Below, piece after piece: positions 18,161-26,260 of a DNA stretch of 64,000 nt. Origin of the DNA: Bacteroidales bacterium (GTDB lineage: Bacteria; Bacteroidota; Bacteroidia; Bacteroidales; UBA10428); NCBI GenBank assembly GCA_016934395.1, contig JAFGSZ010000155.1, positions 1 through 64,000 on the forward strand, in the 5' to 3' direction. Numbering within the stretch: position 1 is the stretch's first letter; each line of letters opens with the position of its first letter. Both the position numbers and the translations under genes were made by a program. Under the pieces are notes generated by a model that searched no databases, was not told the origin of the DNA, and saw nothing but the letters and a program-made list of their open reading frames with translations.

Positions 18161-18865
18161 TTATTGATTTAATAAGGTTATCAAATAATTTCTTGTGTTT
18201 TTACCAAAAATTCCGTCAATATTCAGATGGGTTGATTTAGCCTGTAAAGCCCTCACTGCAGCTTCGGTTTTAATTCCAAAATCTCCATCGATTTTACCAC
18301 AGGCAAACCCGGCTACTGATAATGCCTCCTGCAATGCCCTTACTTCCTGGCCAGTATCACCAAACCGGAGCTCTTTGTCTGCCAAAGCAGCAATTGTTTG
18401 AGGTCCCAGCCTTCGAAATCCTAATACCATATTGGCAGGATATGAAGCTATTGATACGCTGTTTCCCTGATTACCTCCCAGTGTAAATACGTTTTTTAGA
18501 TTTGCAGAATATCCGAAAAATATTCCGACATGCCCTTTCCATGATTGCGGGCTTTCTCTCCAGAAAACAACTACATCTCCGGGTTCAGGCGATCCATCTG
18601 ATTTGGTCCCGATCTTCAGCCACGAACGTGCATCGGCTTTTTTACTTCGTTTTAAGCCGGCTTTTAGGGCAACCCAGTTCATAAAAATACTGCACCATGC
18701 GGTTTCATCATCATTTACCCACGTAAAACCGGCTTCCTTAGCATAATTGACAATAGTGAGATTATGTTCCGGTCCTGAAATTTCTTTCTGAGCCAGCTCG
18801 TTTGCAGCAATTTGAATAATGTTTTTCATAATTGCAGTTTTTAAAGTTTTCACCCAATCCGGCAT
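18161..18865 (-). CDS. TIGR02594-like NlpC/CHAP-type amidase with peptidoglycan-binding domain
   Basis: The 234-aa protein has a papain-like domain (about 15-160) with the catalytic Cys in ETAWCSIFMNWV and His in WKGHVGIFFG, as in TIGR02594 proteins. A C-terminal PG_binding_1 domain (about 165-230) has LRFGDTGQEVRALQEAL and KIDGDFGIKTEAAVRALQ. It should cut peptide links in peptidoglycan, although no signal peptide is visible. The ATG at 18829 (Met13) is an alternative start that fits the family N-terminus better and would leave the inverted repeat at 18868 in the leader. It is the first gene of the four-gene operon. Confidence 0.87.
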   Translation of the reverse strand: MPDWVKTLKTAIMKNIIQIAANELAQKEISGPEHNLTIVNYAKEAGFTWVNDDETAWCSIFMNWVALKAGLKRSKKADARSWLKIGTKSDGSPEPGDVVVFWRESPQSWKGHVGIFFGYSANLKNVFTLGGNQGNSVSIASYPANMVLGFRRLGPQTIAALADKELRFGDTGQEVRALQEALSVAGFACGKIDGDFGIKTEAAVRALQAKSTHLNIDGIFGKNTRNYLITLLNQ

Positions 18866-19368
18866 CTTTCAGGCTTTGCCTGAATGTTCACCTTAACATA
18901 TAGATATATATTCTAAATTATTCTTAAAAAATAAACGCTCACAATTCTTTTAACATTGAAATTAATTACAGATTATACTCAACAAATGACCAAATAATCT
19001 TTATTTAAACAATAACACCATTTATATAATCTGTATTTAAGAATGATCTTAAACCTTATAAAATTAAATAATTCAGTACAGAAAAAAAAGTAATCATTTT
19101 TCAGCTTTTGAATTATTTAATCCATTTAAATTATTAGTTTTTTTTTGAAATAAGACTATTCCGGCCTATAAAATGAATGAACGTTAAAATCTCATCTTTT
19201 CGATGAGTGTAATTAATTAAAAGTCATTAAAACAAAACTGCCTTTCGGTTGATTTTCTGTATGAATAGTTGTAAATTTATATAGAGTCACTTTCCACTAT
19301 TTATTTTCTCATTTTTTCATTTCCGGATCTTCAAAATAAGAATTTATTATTCAAACTACGGAGGTAAT
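18866..19368. other. Divergent AT-rich intergenic region
   Basis: These 503 bp separate the leftward four-gene operon from dodecin. Besides the inverted repeat at 18868-18884 I see one small hairpin, CTCATC/GATGAG at 19191-19207, and no open frame, RNA gene or standard promoter. Its size suggests regulatory content for one or both sides. Confidence 0.5.
18868..18884 (-). promoter_or_regulatory. Perfect inverted repeat just upstream of the amidase operon
   Basis: TTCAGGC-TTT-GCCTGAA has 7-bp arms and a 3-base loop and ends 3 bp before the upstream start codon at 18865. It could be an operator or a hairpin that covers the ribosome-binding site of the operon mRNA. Confidence 0.45.
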
Positions 19369-19575
19369 ATGAGCATTTATAAAGTAATTGAATTAATAGG
19401 GACAAGTCCGACTTCATGGGAAGAGGCAGCAAAAATGGCAATTGAACAGGCAGGCAAAACATTAAAAGACCTAAGAATTGCCGAAGTTGTATCTCAGGAC
19501 CTGAAACTTGAAAACGATAAGGTAGTGGCTTACCGCACTAAAGTAAGGCTTTCATTCAGATTTCATAATGAATAG
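19369..19575 (+). CDS. Dodecin family flavin-binding protein
   Basis: This 68-aa protein matches dodecin over its whole length: VIELIGTSPTSWEEAAKMA, then TLKDLRIAEV, then KVVAYRTKVRLSFRF. Dodecins form hollow dodecamers that bind riboflavin or FMN (coenzyme A in some) and act as flavin buffers in the cytoplasm. A strong ribosome-binding site, GGAGG, lies 7 bp before the ATG, which is notable because most genes here lack one. It is transcribed alone. Confidence 0.93.
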   Translation: MSIYKVIELIGTSPTSWEEAAKMAIEQAGKTLKDLRIAEVVSQDLKLENDKVVAYRTKVRLSFRFHNE

Positions 19576-19593
19576 AAAGCCTTGAAGTAAATG

Positions 19594-19673
19594 GTGCCTC
19601 AAAAGATACGGTAAAAAAAGTTGGTGGTATAGTTAAGGAAATTGCATAGAAGCGGTTGATACTTTTGAGGCAC
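19594..19673 (+). terminator. 12-bp inverted repeat with long loop after dodecin (possible terminator)
   Basis: GTGCCTCAAAAG (19594-19605) and CTTTTGAGGCAC (19662-19673) are perfect inverted repeats, 56 bases apart, followed by TTTTTATT. The loop is longer than usual for a terminator. Within it and just upstream, the frame 19575-19648 reads SLEVNGASKDTVKKVGGIVKEIA then a stop, but has no start codon; it may be the leftover end of a small gene. Confidence 0.5.
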
Positions 19674-19797
19674 TTTTTATTACTTTAATGCTATTATGTT
19701 AATAACTTATTGCCGATTTACAAAGAATTAACCTGATGTTAATGTCTGTTTAATCCTTCCGGTATATTTTAGCCTAAACCATTGCTCCGTTAAACAT

Positions 19798-19917
19798 ATG
19801 CAAACTGAAAATTTTAATTTACCGGTGGCTATTCTGGATTGGGATGAACTGATTCACGACTATAGCTTTGAATATTTAGTTTATACCTCATATTACCCTG
19901 CTCTTTCCCTTAAATAA
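19798..19917 (+). CDS. Possible 39-aa small ORF
   Basis: An ATG at 19798 opens 39 codons with a protein-like composition (MQTENFNLPVAILDWDELI at the start). It has no clear ribosome-binding site or promoter and I know no relative. It could be a truncated gene start or chance. Otherwise the 444 bp between dodecin and the hemolysin III gene hold only the inverted repeat. Confidence 0.2.
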   Translation: MQTENFNLPVAILDWDELIHDYSFEYLVYTSYYPALSLK

Positions 19918-19983
19918 TCGATGTTTGGTTTATTATTCTCAAAATTGCAGCTCCAGATTTTCTTAGAATACTAAGAAATCCGG

Positions 19984-19991
19984 TACCTTTG
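19984..19991 (+). promoter_or_regulatory. Possible -7 element of the hemolysin III gene
   Basis: TACCTTTG matches TAnnTTTG and lies 28 bp before the ATG at 20020. The -33 region is weak. Confidence 0.35.
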
Positions 19992-20019
19992 GTTTTTTTC
20001 AATAAACTCCGGCTATAAA

Positions 20020-20688
20020 ATGAAAGTACAAAGAAGATTTTCACAAGGAGAGGAAATTGCTAATGCAATATCGCACGGTTTGGGGGCAATTTTTGGAATT
20101 GTTTCGCTGATATTACTGGTTATTTTTTCAGCCAAATACGCCACAGCCTGGCATGTAGTAAGTTTTTCGATATATGGAACAACCCTTACAGTATTATATC
20201 TTTCTTCAACTTTTAATCATTCTCTCAAAGCAGGTAAAGCCAAAGATTTTTTTCACAATTTCGATCAGGTAGCCATCTATCTTCTGATTGCCGGTACCTA
20301 TACTCCCATAGCCCTTGTTGTGCTTAAAGGTGATTGGGGATGGGTGATGTTTGGCATTCAATGGGGATTGGCAGCAACAGGTATCGTGTTGAAATTATTT
20401 TTTACCAATACTTTTGAAAAAGGCGTAGCCATTTTTTTTATACTCTCTTATATTTTAATGGGTTGGTTGCTATTATTTTTTCTAATTCCATTATTTAAGC
20501 ATATGCCCGTAATGGGAATGATGTTCATTTTTATTGGGGGTGCATGTTATACGCTGGGAACTGTATTTTTTAAACTCGAGAAAAAAATTAATTACAGTCA
20601 TTTAATATGGCACTTATTTGTAATTGCAGGAAGTGTGATGCATTTTATAGCAATTTTTAAATATGCTATAAAAATAAATTTACAATAA
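20020..20688 (+). CDS. Hemolysin III / TrhA family membrane protein
   Basis: The 222-aa protein has seven membrane helices in the PAQR/hemolysin III pattern. Landmarks are GEEIANAISHGLGAIFGI at the N-terminus, SSTFNHSLKAGKAKDFFHNFDQVAIYLLIAGTYTP in pieces along the middle, and SHLIWHLFVIAGSVMHFIAIF at the end. The conserved His residues (H30 region, H67, H-x3-H near the C-terminus) form the metal site. The cell role is uncertain; homologues affect membrane-lipid homeostasis. Length is normal and the gene appears monocistronic. Confidence 0.92.
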   Translation: MKVQRRFSQGEEIANAISHGLGAIFGIVSLILLVIFSAKYATAWHVVSFSIYGTTLTVLYLSSTFNHSLKAGKAKDFFHNFDQVAIYLLIAGTYTPIALVVLKGDWGWVMFGIQWGLAATGIVLKLFFTNTFEKGVAIFFILSYILMGWLLLFFLIPLFKHMPVMGMMFIFIGGACYTLGTVFFKLEKKINYSHLIWHLFVIAGSVMHFIAIFKYAIKINLQ

Positions 20689-20730
20689 ACACCTGTTTAC
20701 TTTGAATAATAACCGGCTGGGCGGTTGGAA

Positions 20731-22239
20731 TTAATTTTCTGTTTTTTGATAACACCTAACCCAGTCTATTTCCATTTCAGTTGGCAAGGTTTTCCCGTTT
20801 ACCTCGGCGGTTATTCCGGAACAAAGGTTAACATACATCGGATCGTGCGGTATATGTTCTGATAAAGTAGCCACAGTTACCCCATTAATTTTCCACCGAA
20901 TTTTTTTCCGGTTCCATTCCAGGGTATAAATAAAGAATTTATCCACAAACCGATCTGATTTCAATCCCGACATTTTCTTTTTAATCCCGCGCTTCGATTT
21001 GATATCACCCCAGAAATAATTAAACATTAATTTTTTATCGGTTTTCATTACATCAATATGAGGCATAATATGATCGGATAACATCCAGAAGGCATGCCGT
21101 ACCGGATGCATACTGCTAAATCGAATCTTGGCTTCAAATATTCCGTATTTCTGCCTGAAACTATTTCCGGAGCTTATCAATCCGGATGTATAATTAAATT
21201 CTTTAGGGAAAAAACCGATTTTGGGATTCCAGCTTTTCCCGCTTTTATTTTCTTTTCGAGTAATAATCTTTAATATACTATCTGATATTACAAGGTTTTT
21301 GCCATCGGTATAAAAATGTTTATCGCCCGGCAGTGAATAACTTTCCTGTAAAAGGGTCTCTCCCCAAAAATACCGGGTAATCCATTTTGACTGATCCAGT
21401 TCTTTCTTGGTAAAATCGTCTTCGAATGTAACTTCCCATTTTTTAAGTTCATCGAATTTTTTAGAACCGGATACTTTATAATACCATTTTATTTTCTCCG
21501 ATTCTTTGAGCTTAAGGTATTCCTGCTCCTCCTTGTATTCTTCAGACAATTCATATTTTCGGGCAGGAGACAGTGCCATATATTCCTTTACATTCAGAAA
21601 TTTTTCTGATTTTAAAAACTTTTCCAGCTCTTCAAGATATGTAATACGTTCTGAGCCCTCGTGCCGCTTATAATTGGCAAATTCTTTTGATTTTTTAAAT
21701 TTAAAATATGATTTAAACGATTCTGAAACTTTTAAATCTTTGTATTCCTGTTCTTTTTGATATGCTTCTGTTTCATTATAGTATGCGGCCTCAGTTGGTT
21801 TTACAGTCTGGCGCTCTCTTTTGCGCTGGGACATTTTCATAAAACTCTTTACCCTTCTAAACTCAGGGGATTTCAGATATTCTTCAAGTTCATAAAAGTA
21901 TTTCAATTCACTGGAAGAATGCAGCAATTCAAAATCCTTTAGTTGCAGGGAATCTTTAGTCTTATAATATAGTTTTATATCTTTTGTATTAATCAGATGG
22001 GTATATTCCCGCTCCTTTTTGTACTCATCAGTATCTTTGAATTTTTGTTTTTGGATTTGTTTTTTCCTTACTGCAAATTCGGGTGAGGTAACCCTTTTTT
22101 TAAGATCAAGATATTCTTTCAATTCATCGGACTCTGAGAATTTATTGAATTCATTGAATTCTTCAATTAATGCAGTGCGTTTTTCTTCAATATCCGAAGT
22201 TTCGGGAAACATCCCCAGTAAAGCGCGTAAACTTGCCAT
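20731..22239 (-). CDS. GH16-fold protein with degenerate active site and N-terminal repeats
   Basis: This 502-aa protein has two parts. Residues 38-268 hold three imperfect repeats of about 75-90 residues, each with a YLKSPEF-like start, an EYKKEREY-like middle and an LKxSE/FKSYFKFKKS-like end. Residues 268-500 form a GH16 (concanavalin-like) domain: EDDFTKKELDQSKW, KYGIFEAKIRF, HAFWML and MEIDWVRCYQ. In GH16 the active site is ExDxxE. Here it reads H394-I-D396-V-M-K399, so both the nucleophile and the acid/base glutamates are lost. No signal peptide is present. It is probably a binding protein rather than a hydrolase. Confidence 0.85.
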   Translation of the reverse strand: MASLRALLGMFPETSDIEEKRTALIEEFNEFNKFSESDELKEYLDLKKRVTSPEFAVRKKQIQKQKFKDTDEYKKEREYTHLINTKDIKLYYKTKDSLQLKDFELLHSSSELKYFYELEEYLKSPEFRRVKSFMKMSQRKRERQTVKPTEAAYYNETEAYQKEQEYKDLKVSESFKSYFKFKKSKEFANYKRHEGSERITYLEELEKFLKSEKFLNVKEYMALSPARKYELSEEYKEEQEYLKLKESEKIKWYYKVSGSKKFDELKKWEVTFEDDFTKKELDQSKWITRYFWGETLLQESYSLPGDKHFYTDGKNLVISDSILKIITRKENKSGKSWNPKIGFFPKEFNYTSGLISSGNSFRQKYGIFEAKIRFSSMHPVRHAFWMLSDHIMPHIDVMKTDKKLMFNYFWGDIKSKRGIKKKMSGLKSDRFVDKFFIYTLEWNRKKIRWKINGVTVATLSEHIPHDPMYVNLCSGITAEVNGKTLPTEMEIDWVRCYQKTEN

Positions 22240-22503
22240 TCTGATTAAAATTTTATTTTGCCCTAATGATTAAAACTTAAAAATAAGTGAATCATTGTAC
22301 ATAAGTACAAAATTGTTTAAATATACAAAAAAACTAAGAGCTGTTGTGCAAACAAACATCCAAGAAATCAACATAAAAACGGATGATTGTCAAACAGAAA
22401 GGTGTACGAAAAAGAAAGATGGATAGTTTCTGAAATATGGGAAAAGTTTTTGACTGGGATTTTTATAATGAATTCAAGTCTGTATGGCTATCCACTGCCG
22501 GAT

Positions 22504-23736
22504 TTAATAGACCTTAAAGCCGGCAAATGTTGCCAAACCAATTTCAGTTGGGTCAATGGATTCATTACGAATTATAATATTTACTATATTGCCTTGGGTT
22601 AAATATCTCATGAAAGAATATCTATAGGTGCCGACTAAAGTGCTGGTTTCAAATGTTTCAACATTAGTATTATCAATTGATAATATTATTTTATGAGATT
22701 TTTGTGCATGATAAACAAGATAAAAAGAATATAATCCGGTTTCTGTAGCAACAAAATTTCCGGAACTGCCATTAAATGCAGTGCCAACATTTGTTTTTAT
22801 ATCGTCAAATTTAAGTACGTAATATTCACCTGTACTGGGGACATAAACAGTTGTTCTATTTGCATAAAAATAAACACTCTCCGGATTTTTTAAAAGTGAA
22901 ATATCTACAGCATTCCCTCCTGAAATACGCAAAGAATCTGTTTCCATTGTTAAGCGCTGTGCATCGGTATTGTCATTAAAGCGGCTGAGATCAATGGTAT
23001 TGCCATTTGTAATTCCAATACTGTCACTTTTATTATACAATGTCTGTTTATCAGTATTATCAAGATAACCCGCCAGATTAATATCATTGGCATCGGGGTT
23101 ATTGGAAATTTTTAGAATATTGTTACTCAGGGACAAATCCTGGATTTCGTTTTTCGGGTCAAAATCATTTTTTAACGAAGACTGTGTGGTACCGTCATTA
23201 TTAATTAGCAGCAGAAGGGTATCGGTTTGCGACAAATTTTGCCGTTCGTTAGTAGGGTCCTTGTCAAAGTCATCAGGATCGCCTATACCTCCCGAACCGC
23301 CGTTACCTGCATATTCAGCATACAAGGCATAGGGCACGGATAACAGCTGGGTAGTACCCATGTTCATTACACCATATTGATCATCAAAATCGATTTCAAC
23401 TTTTAGAAAGTGTGGTGATAATCCCCAATGTATTTCCGAGAAACTTTCTGCCTCCCCGCTTTCCCTGGTTCCCTGACCTATTACCAGGTTAAACAAACCA
23501 AACTCGTTGGTTGAGGTGGTATGGTTTTCACGCCATTGAACTTCACCTCCTGCATCACCGGAAATAATCGTAAACCACACTGTGATCTGTTCATTCCTTT
23601 TTTCCTGCCCGTTATAGTCCCTGGCCACAGCCTGGTAATTTAATCCCATAGGCGCTCCCTGCGAAAAAACAGATGACCAGTCAACACAAAGGATTAAAAC
23701 AACTACTAATATTCCTGCTTTTTTTATCATAAACAA
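22504..23736 (-). CDS. Secreted C1q-like surface protein with repeat stalk
   Basis: The 410-aa protein has a signal peptide (1-25). Next is the Bacteroidota head module with LNYQAVARDYNGQ, NEFGLFNLVIGQGTRESG and TQLLSVPYALYAEYAG (about 28-135). A stalk of about 27-residue repeats follows (DNTDKQTLYNKSDSIGITNGN, then FNDNTDAQRLTMETDSLRIS). The C-terminal jelly roll (about 285-410) resembles C1q/TNF: TETGLYSFYLVYHAQ and ATFAGFKVY. Such fibres trimerise at the surface. It follows the T9SS-domain protein by 5 bp, so the two are likely coexpressed. Confidence 0.8.
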   Translation of the reverse strand: MFMIKKAGILVVVLILCVDWSSVFSQGAPMGLNYQAVARDYNGQEKRNEQITVWFTIISGDAGGEVQWRENHTTSTNEFGLFNLVIGQGTRESGEAESFSEIHWGLSPHFLKVEIDFDDQYGVMNMGTTQLLSVPYALYAEYAGNGGSGGIGDPDDFDKDPTNERQNLSQTDTLLLLINNDGTTQSSLKNDFDPKNEIQDLSLSNNILKISNNPDANDINLAGYLDNTDKQTLYNKSDSIGITNGNTIDLSRFNDNTDAQRLTMETDSLRISGGNAVDISLLKNPESVYFYANRTTVYVPSTGEYYVLKFDDIKTNVGTAFNGSSGNFVATETGLYSFYLVYHAQKSHKIILSIDNTNVETFETSTLVGTYRYSFMRYLTQGNIVNIIIRNESIDPTEIGLATFAGFKVY

Positions 23737-23741
23737 ATCGT

Positions 23742-24254
23742 TTATAATTTTTCAATTTTCTCTGTTAGTATCATTTTCCCATCCGAAGAAAAGACGTGCA
23801 CAATATACGTTCCCTTTGAATAATTTTGAAGATTAATTTTCAACACCTGTCCGTTGAGTACATCGGTGAGTTTCTTCTGGTCCATTCTAACTCCCAGTAT
23901 AGAATATACTTCCACTGTATAGTTTGAAATATCTTTTACTTCGAATGTTATATTCAATAAAAATAAATTCATTGAAGTTACCGGATTTGGTCCTATACTG
24001 ATAGTATTCGATTCGGAATTGTAAGGCAATAACCGTAAAGGGGGCTGATGAAAACCCTGGGTAAGATAAAAATTCAGATCAGATTGAAATGTGGCTACTA
24101 CAGTTTCTCCCACGGTATTTGCCACATAGATAAATCCATCATTATACGCAGTGCCATAGGAAGAAATTACCGAATGGGTAATCTTTTGACTATATGAACT
24201 TGTGGTACATAAAATAACAGAGGCGAATATTAGCAAAAGCAGTCTCATAAGCAA
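23742..24254 (-). CDS. Small T9SS-sorted secreted protein
   Basis: The 170-aa protein has a signal peptide (1-22) and a T9SS type A sorting domain as its second half (about 85-170): SIGPNPVTSMNLF, YTVEVYSILGVRMD, LQNYSKGTYIVHVFSSDG and the end TEKIEKL. The front half has two short strands around VISSYGTAYNDGFIYVANTVGET and TQGFHQPP, a module common before this domain. It is exported through the type IX system and probably attached to the outer membrane. It is the first gene of the pair with the C1q-like protein. Confidence 0.9.
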   Translation of the reverse strand: MLMRLLLLIFASVILCTTSSYSQKITHSVISSYGTAYNDGFIYVANTVGETVVATFQSDLNFYLTQGFHQPPLRLLPYNSESNTISIGPNPVTSMNLFLLNITFEVKDISNYTVEVYSILGVRMDQKKLTDVLNGQVLKINLQNYSKGTYIVHVFSSDGKMILTEKIEKL

Positions 24255-24277
24255 TCCAAAAAAACCCCATAATTGGC

Positions 24278-24308
24278 CAAATGTAATTAAAAATCCAAAG
24301 AAATCAAG
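24278..24308 (-). promoter_or_regulatory. Promoter of the T9SS protein / C1q-like pair
   Basis: On the minus strand TACATTTG (24278-24285) matches TAnnTTTG. CTTG lies at 24305-24308 with 19 bases between, one base from the -33 TTTG consensus. The ATG at 24254 follows 24 bp downstream. Confidence 0.5.
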
Positions 24309-24424
24309 TAACTCTCAATAGTTTAGAATTAATCTGACCGGGGAATTTATTGAATTATTGAATACTGCAACATATTAATCTGCAATTCCCAGGATTTAGA
24401 TTACATGTGCAATAAGTTATTAAA

Positions 24425-24440
24425 ATTAACGGCCGTTAAT
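24425..24440. promoter_or_regulatory. Perfect 16-bp palindrome ATTAACGGCCGTTAAT
   Basis: An uninterrupted 16-bp palindrome sits in the 223-bp gap between the glycosyltransferase 3' end and the T9SS gene promoter (about 120 bp upstream of it). It looks like a binding site for a dimeric regulator. No adjacent regulator gene exists. Confidence 0.4.
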
Positions 24441-24477
24441 GTAAATAATATCTGACTATTATGCCGTCTTAAAAAAA

Positions 24478-25455
24478 TTATTGAGAATTTGCACTTTTAA
24501 CGATCTCCGATATATCCAGATCGTTCATACATCTAAAATGTTTTTTCGGACATTTTTCATATCCTATTTTTGAGCAGGGACGGCACTTTAGGTTTTTTAT
24601 TTCAAAAATTTCAGCCTTTCCCTGTTTCAGGTAAGGGTACATTCCAAATTCCGGAATAGTATTTCCCCAAATAGAAATAATTTTTTTATTACAAGCCGCT
24701 GCCACATGCATCAGTCCGGTATCATGGGTAATTACCAGTTTTGAATTTTTAACCAATGAAGCTGATTCGTTTATGGAATACATTCCACAAAAATTTAACA
24801 CCCTTCCCGTTGATTGTTTAACAATTATTTCCCCGATCTGCCGGTCGTTGTTATCACCCAAAAGGACTACAGGAAATATTAATTTATTACAAATGGAAAC
24901 GATTTTTTCTAATGGCAGCCTTTTTGTGGCATGTTTAGCTCCGATTACAAAAGCAATATAACCCTTGTGCAAATCGATCGGCAGTTTTTCAACCGGAATA
25001 TTTTCATCTTCGGGAATAAAATAATCCAAACCTTCCTCATCGTTTTTTACATCAAATATCGATAAGGTTTTCATATATCGGTCAACAATATGGACCTGGG
25101 GAAGCTTATTCAATTTAAAATTTACAATAAGCCATTTTTTAAAATTAATCTTATGGAAAGAAAAATCGGTTACCCGTAGTTTATTTTTAACAACGGCAGA
25201 TCTTAAATTATGATGTAAATCAATAATAAAGTCAAACTTTTCATTCTTAAGCTCCTGAATAATATTGTTTAAGCTGTTATCAAGCAGATGAATTTTGTCG
25301 ATATATGGGTTCTTCTTAAGAATAGGATAATATTGTTTTTTGGTTAGATAATGAACTTCTGCACCTTCAACCTGCTTTTTAAGTCCACGAATCACCGGGG
25401 TAGTTAAAACGATATCTCCAATGGAACTAAATCTGATAATTAAGAATTTAACCAC
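24478..25455 (-). CDS. Glycosyltransferase family 9 (heptosyltransferase-like)
   Basis: The 325-aa protein starts with FLIIRFSSIGDIVLTTPVIRGL, the GT9 signature, and has the C-terminal pattern LVKNSKLVITHDTGLMHVAAACNKKIISIWG, with the conserved Asp and Gly of the donor-sugar site. A Cys-rich tail (LKCRPCSKIGYEKCPKKHFRC) is present. GT9 enzymes add heptose or related sugars to lipopolysaccharide cores in the cytoplasm at the inner membrane. It stands 52 bp from the start of the next leftward gene, and could be cotranscribed with it. Confidence 0.92.
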   Translation of the reverse strand: MVKFLIIRFSSIGDIVLTTPVIRGLKKQVEGAEVHYLTKKQYYPILKKNPYIDKIHLLDNSLNNIIQELKNEKFDFIIDLHHNLRSAVVKNKLRVTDFSFHKINFKKWLIVNFKLNKLPQVHIVDRYMKTLSIFDVKNDEEGLDYFIPEDENIPVEKLPIDLHKGYIAFVIGAKHATKRLPLEKIVSICNKLIFPVVLLGDNNDRQIGEIIVKQSTGRVLNFCGMYSINESASLVKNSKLVITHDTGLMHVAAACNKKIISIWGNTIPEFGMYPYLKQGKAEIFEIKNLKCRPCSKIGYEKCPKKHFRCMNDLDISEIVKSANSQ

Positions 25456-25507
25456 GGTTTTTTGGATTTTTTAAAAACGAATATAAATGAAATTCCGGAG
25501 TATTTTT

Positions 25508-26260
25508 CTAACTGTCTTTTATCTTTTTAAAAAATCTAATTAGTTCCATCCAGTATTCTCCGTTGTATTCATTTTCGTCCCATAATGCTTTGGCACCATG
25601 AATCCCTTTCCCTTCATAAGGCTTGAATATCGTTTTTTGCTTTGAAGGAACGGAAGAAAACATATCAAGAATATAAGTGTATTCCAAATCGGATGAAGAT
25701 ACAAATACCGGTTTATCAAAACCGTCCAGTTCATCTTTAACAATGATTTCCGGACGAAAATATTCTCCCGGGCTAAAGGCAATTACGGCTTTTACTTTTT
25801 CATTATTCTTAGCTGCAAGTATACATAAAGAAGCCGAAAAAGAACTGCCAAACAGCACCATTGGTTGATCTGAATTTTTACTTACATAATTAATTGCTGC
25901 AAGAATGTCTGATTTTGCGTCAATCATTTGATGGGGAATATTGTTTTCATGTGCTCTTTGGGCTGTCTCATTACGAACATAATTTACCTTATCTCCTGCA
26001 CGTAAGTCAACTGCCAGACAGTTATAATTAAATTTCATTAATTTTCCGGCTATTTCACGAAATTCTCCGCGACTAAATCCCCCCTGGTGAAAAAGTAGAA
26101 TATAAGGCAGGCTATAATCTTTTAAAAAAAGATCGGCAGTAATTTTCAGGCTATCAGCTGAATAAAAATAAACCTTTTGCTGATTATATGATTTGTTAAT
26201 GAATAAAAAACAAAATACAACCAAAAATCCATACTTCATATTTTTAAAAATGTTCCCCAA
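25508..26260 (-). CDS. Secreted alpha/beta hydrolase (dienelactone hydrolase-like)
   Basis: The 250-aa protein has an N-terminal hydrophobic signal (about 8-25). The alpha/beta hydrolase core follows, with the oxyanion strand LPYILLFHQGGFSRGEF, the nucleophile elbow VLFGSSFSASLCILAA, an acidic residue in PVFVSSSDLEYT and a His in KGIHGAKALWDE. This order matches dienelactone hydrolase-like esterases. It probably works outside the inner membrane on an ester. It begins directly after the atpC stop, so it may ride on the atpDC transcript. Confidence 0.8.
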   Translation of the reverse strand: MGNIFKNMKYGFLVVFCFLFINKSYNQQKVYFYSADSLKITADLFLKDYSLPYILLFHQGGFSRGEFREIAGKLMKFNYNCLAVDLRAGDKVNYVRNETAQRAHENNIPHQMIDAKSDILAAINYVSKNSDQPMVLFGSSFSASLCILAAKNNEKVKAVIAFSPGEYFRPEIIVKDELDGFDKPVFVSSSDLEYTYILDMFSSVPSKQKTIFKPYEGKGIHGAKALWDENEYNGEYWMELIRFFKKIKDS

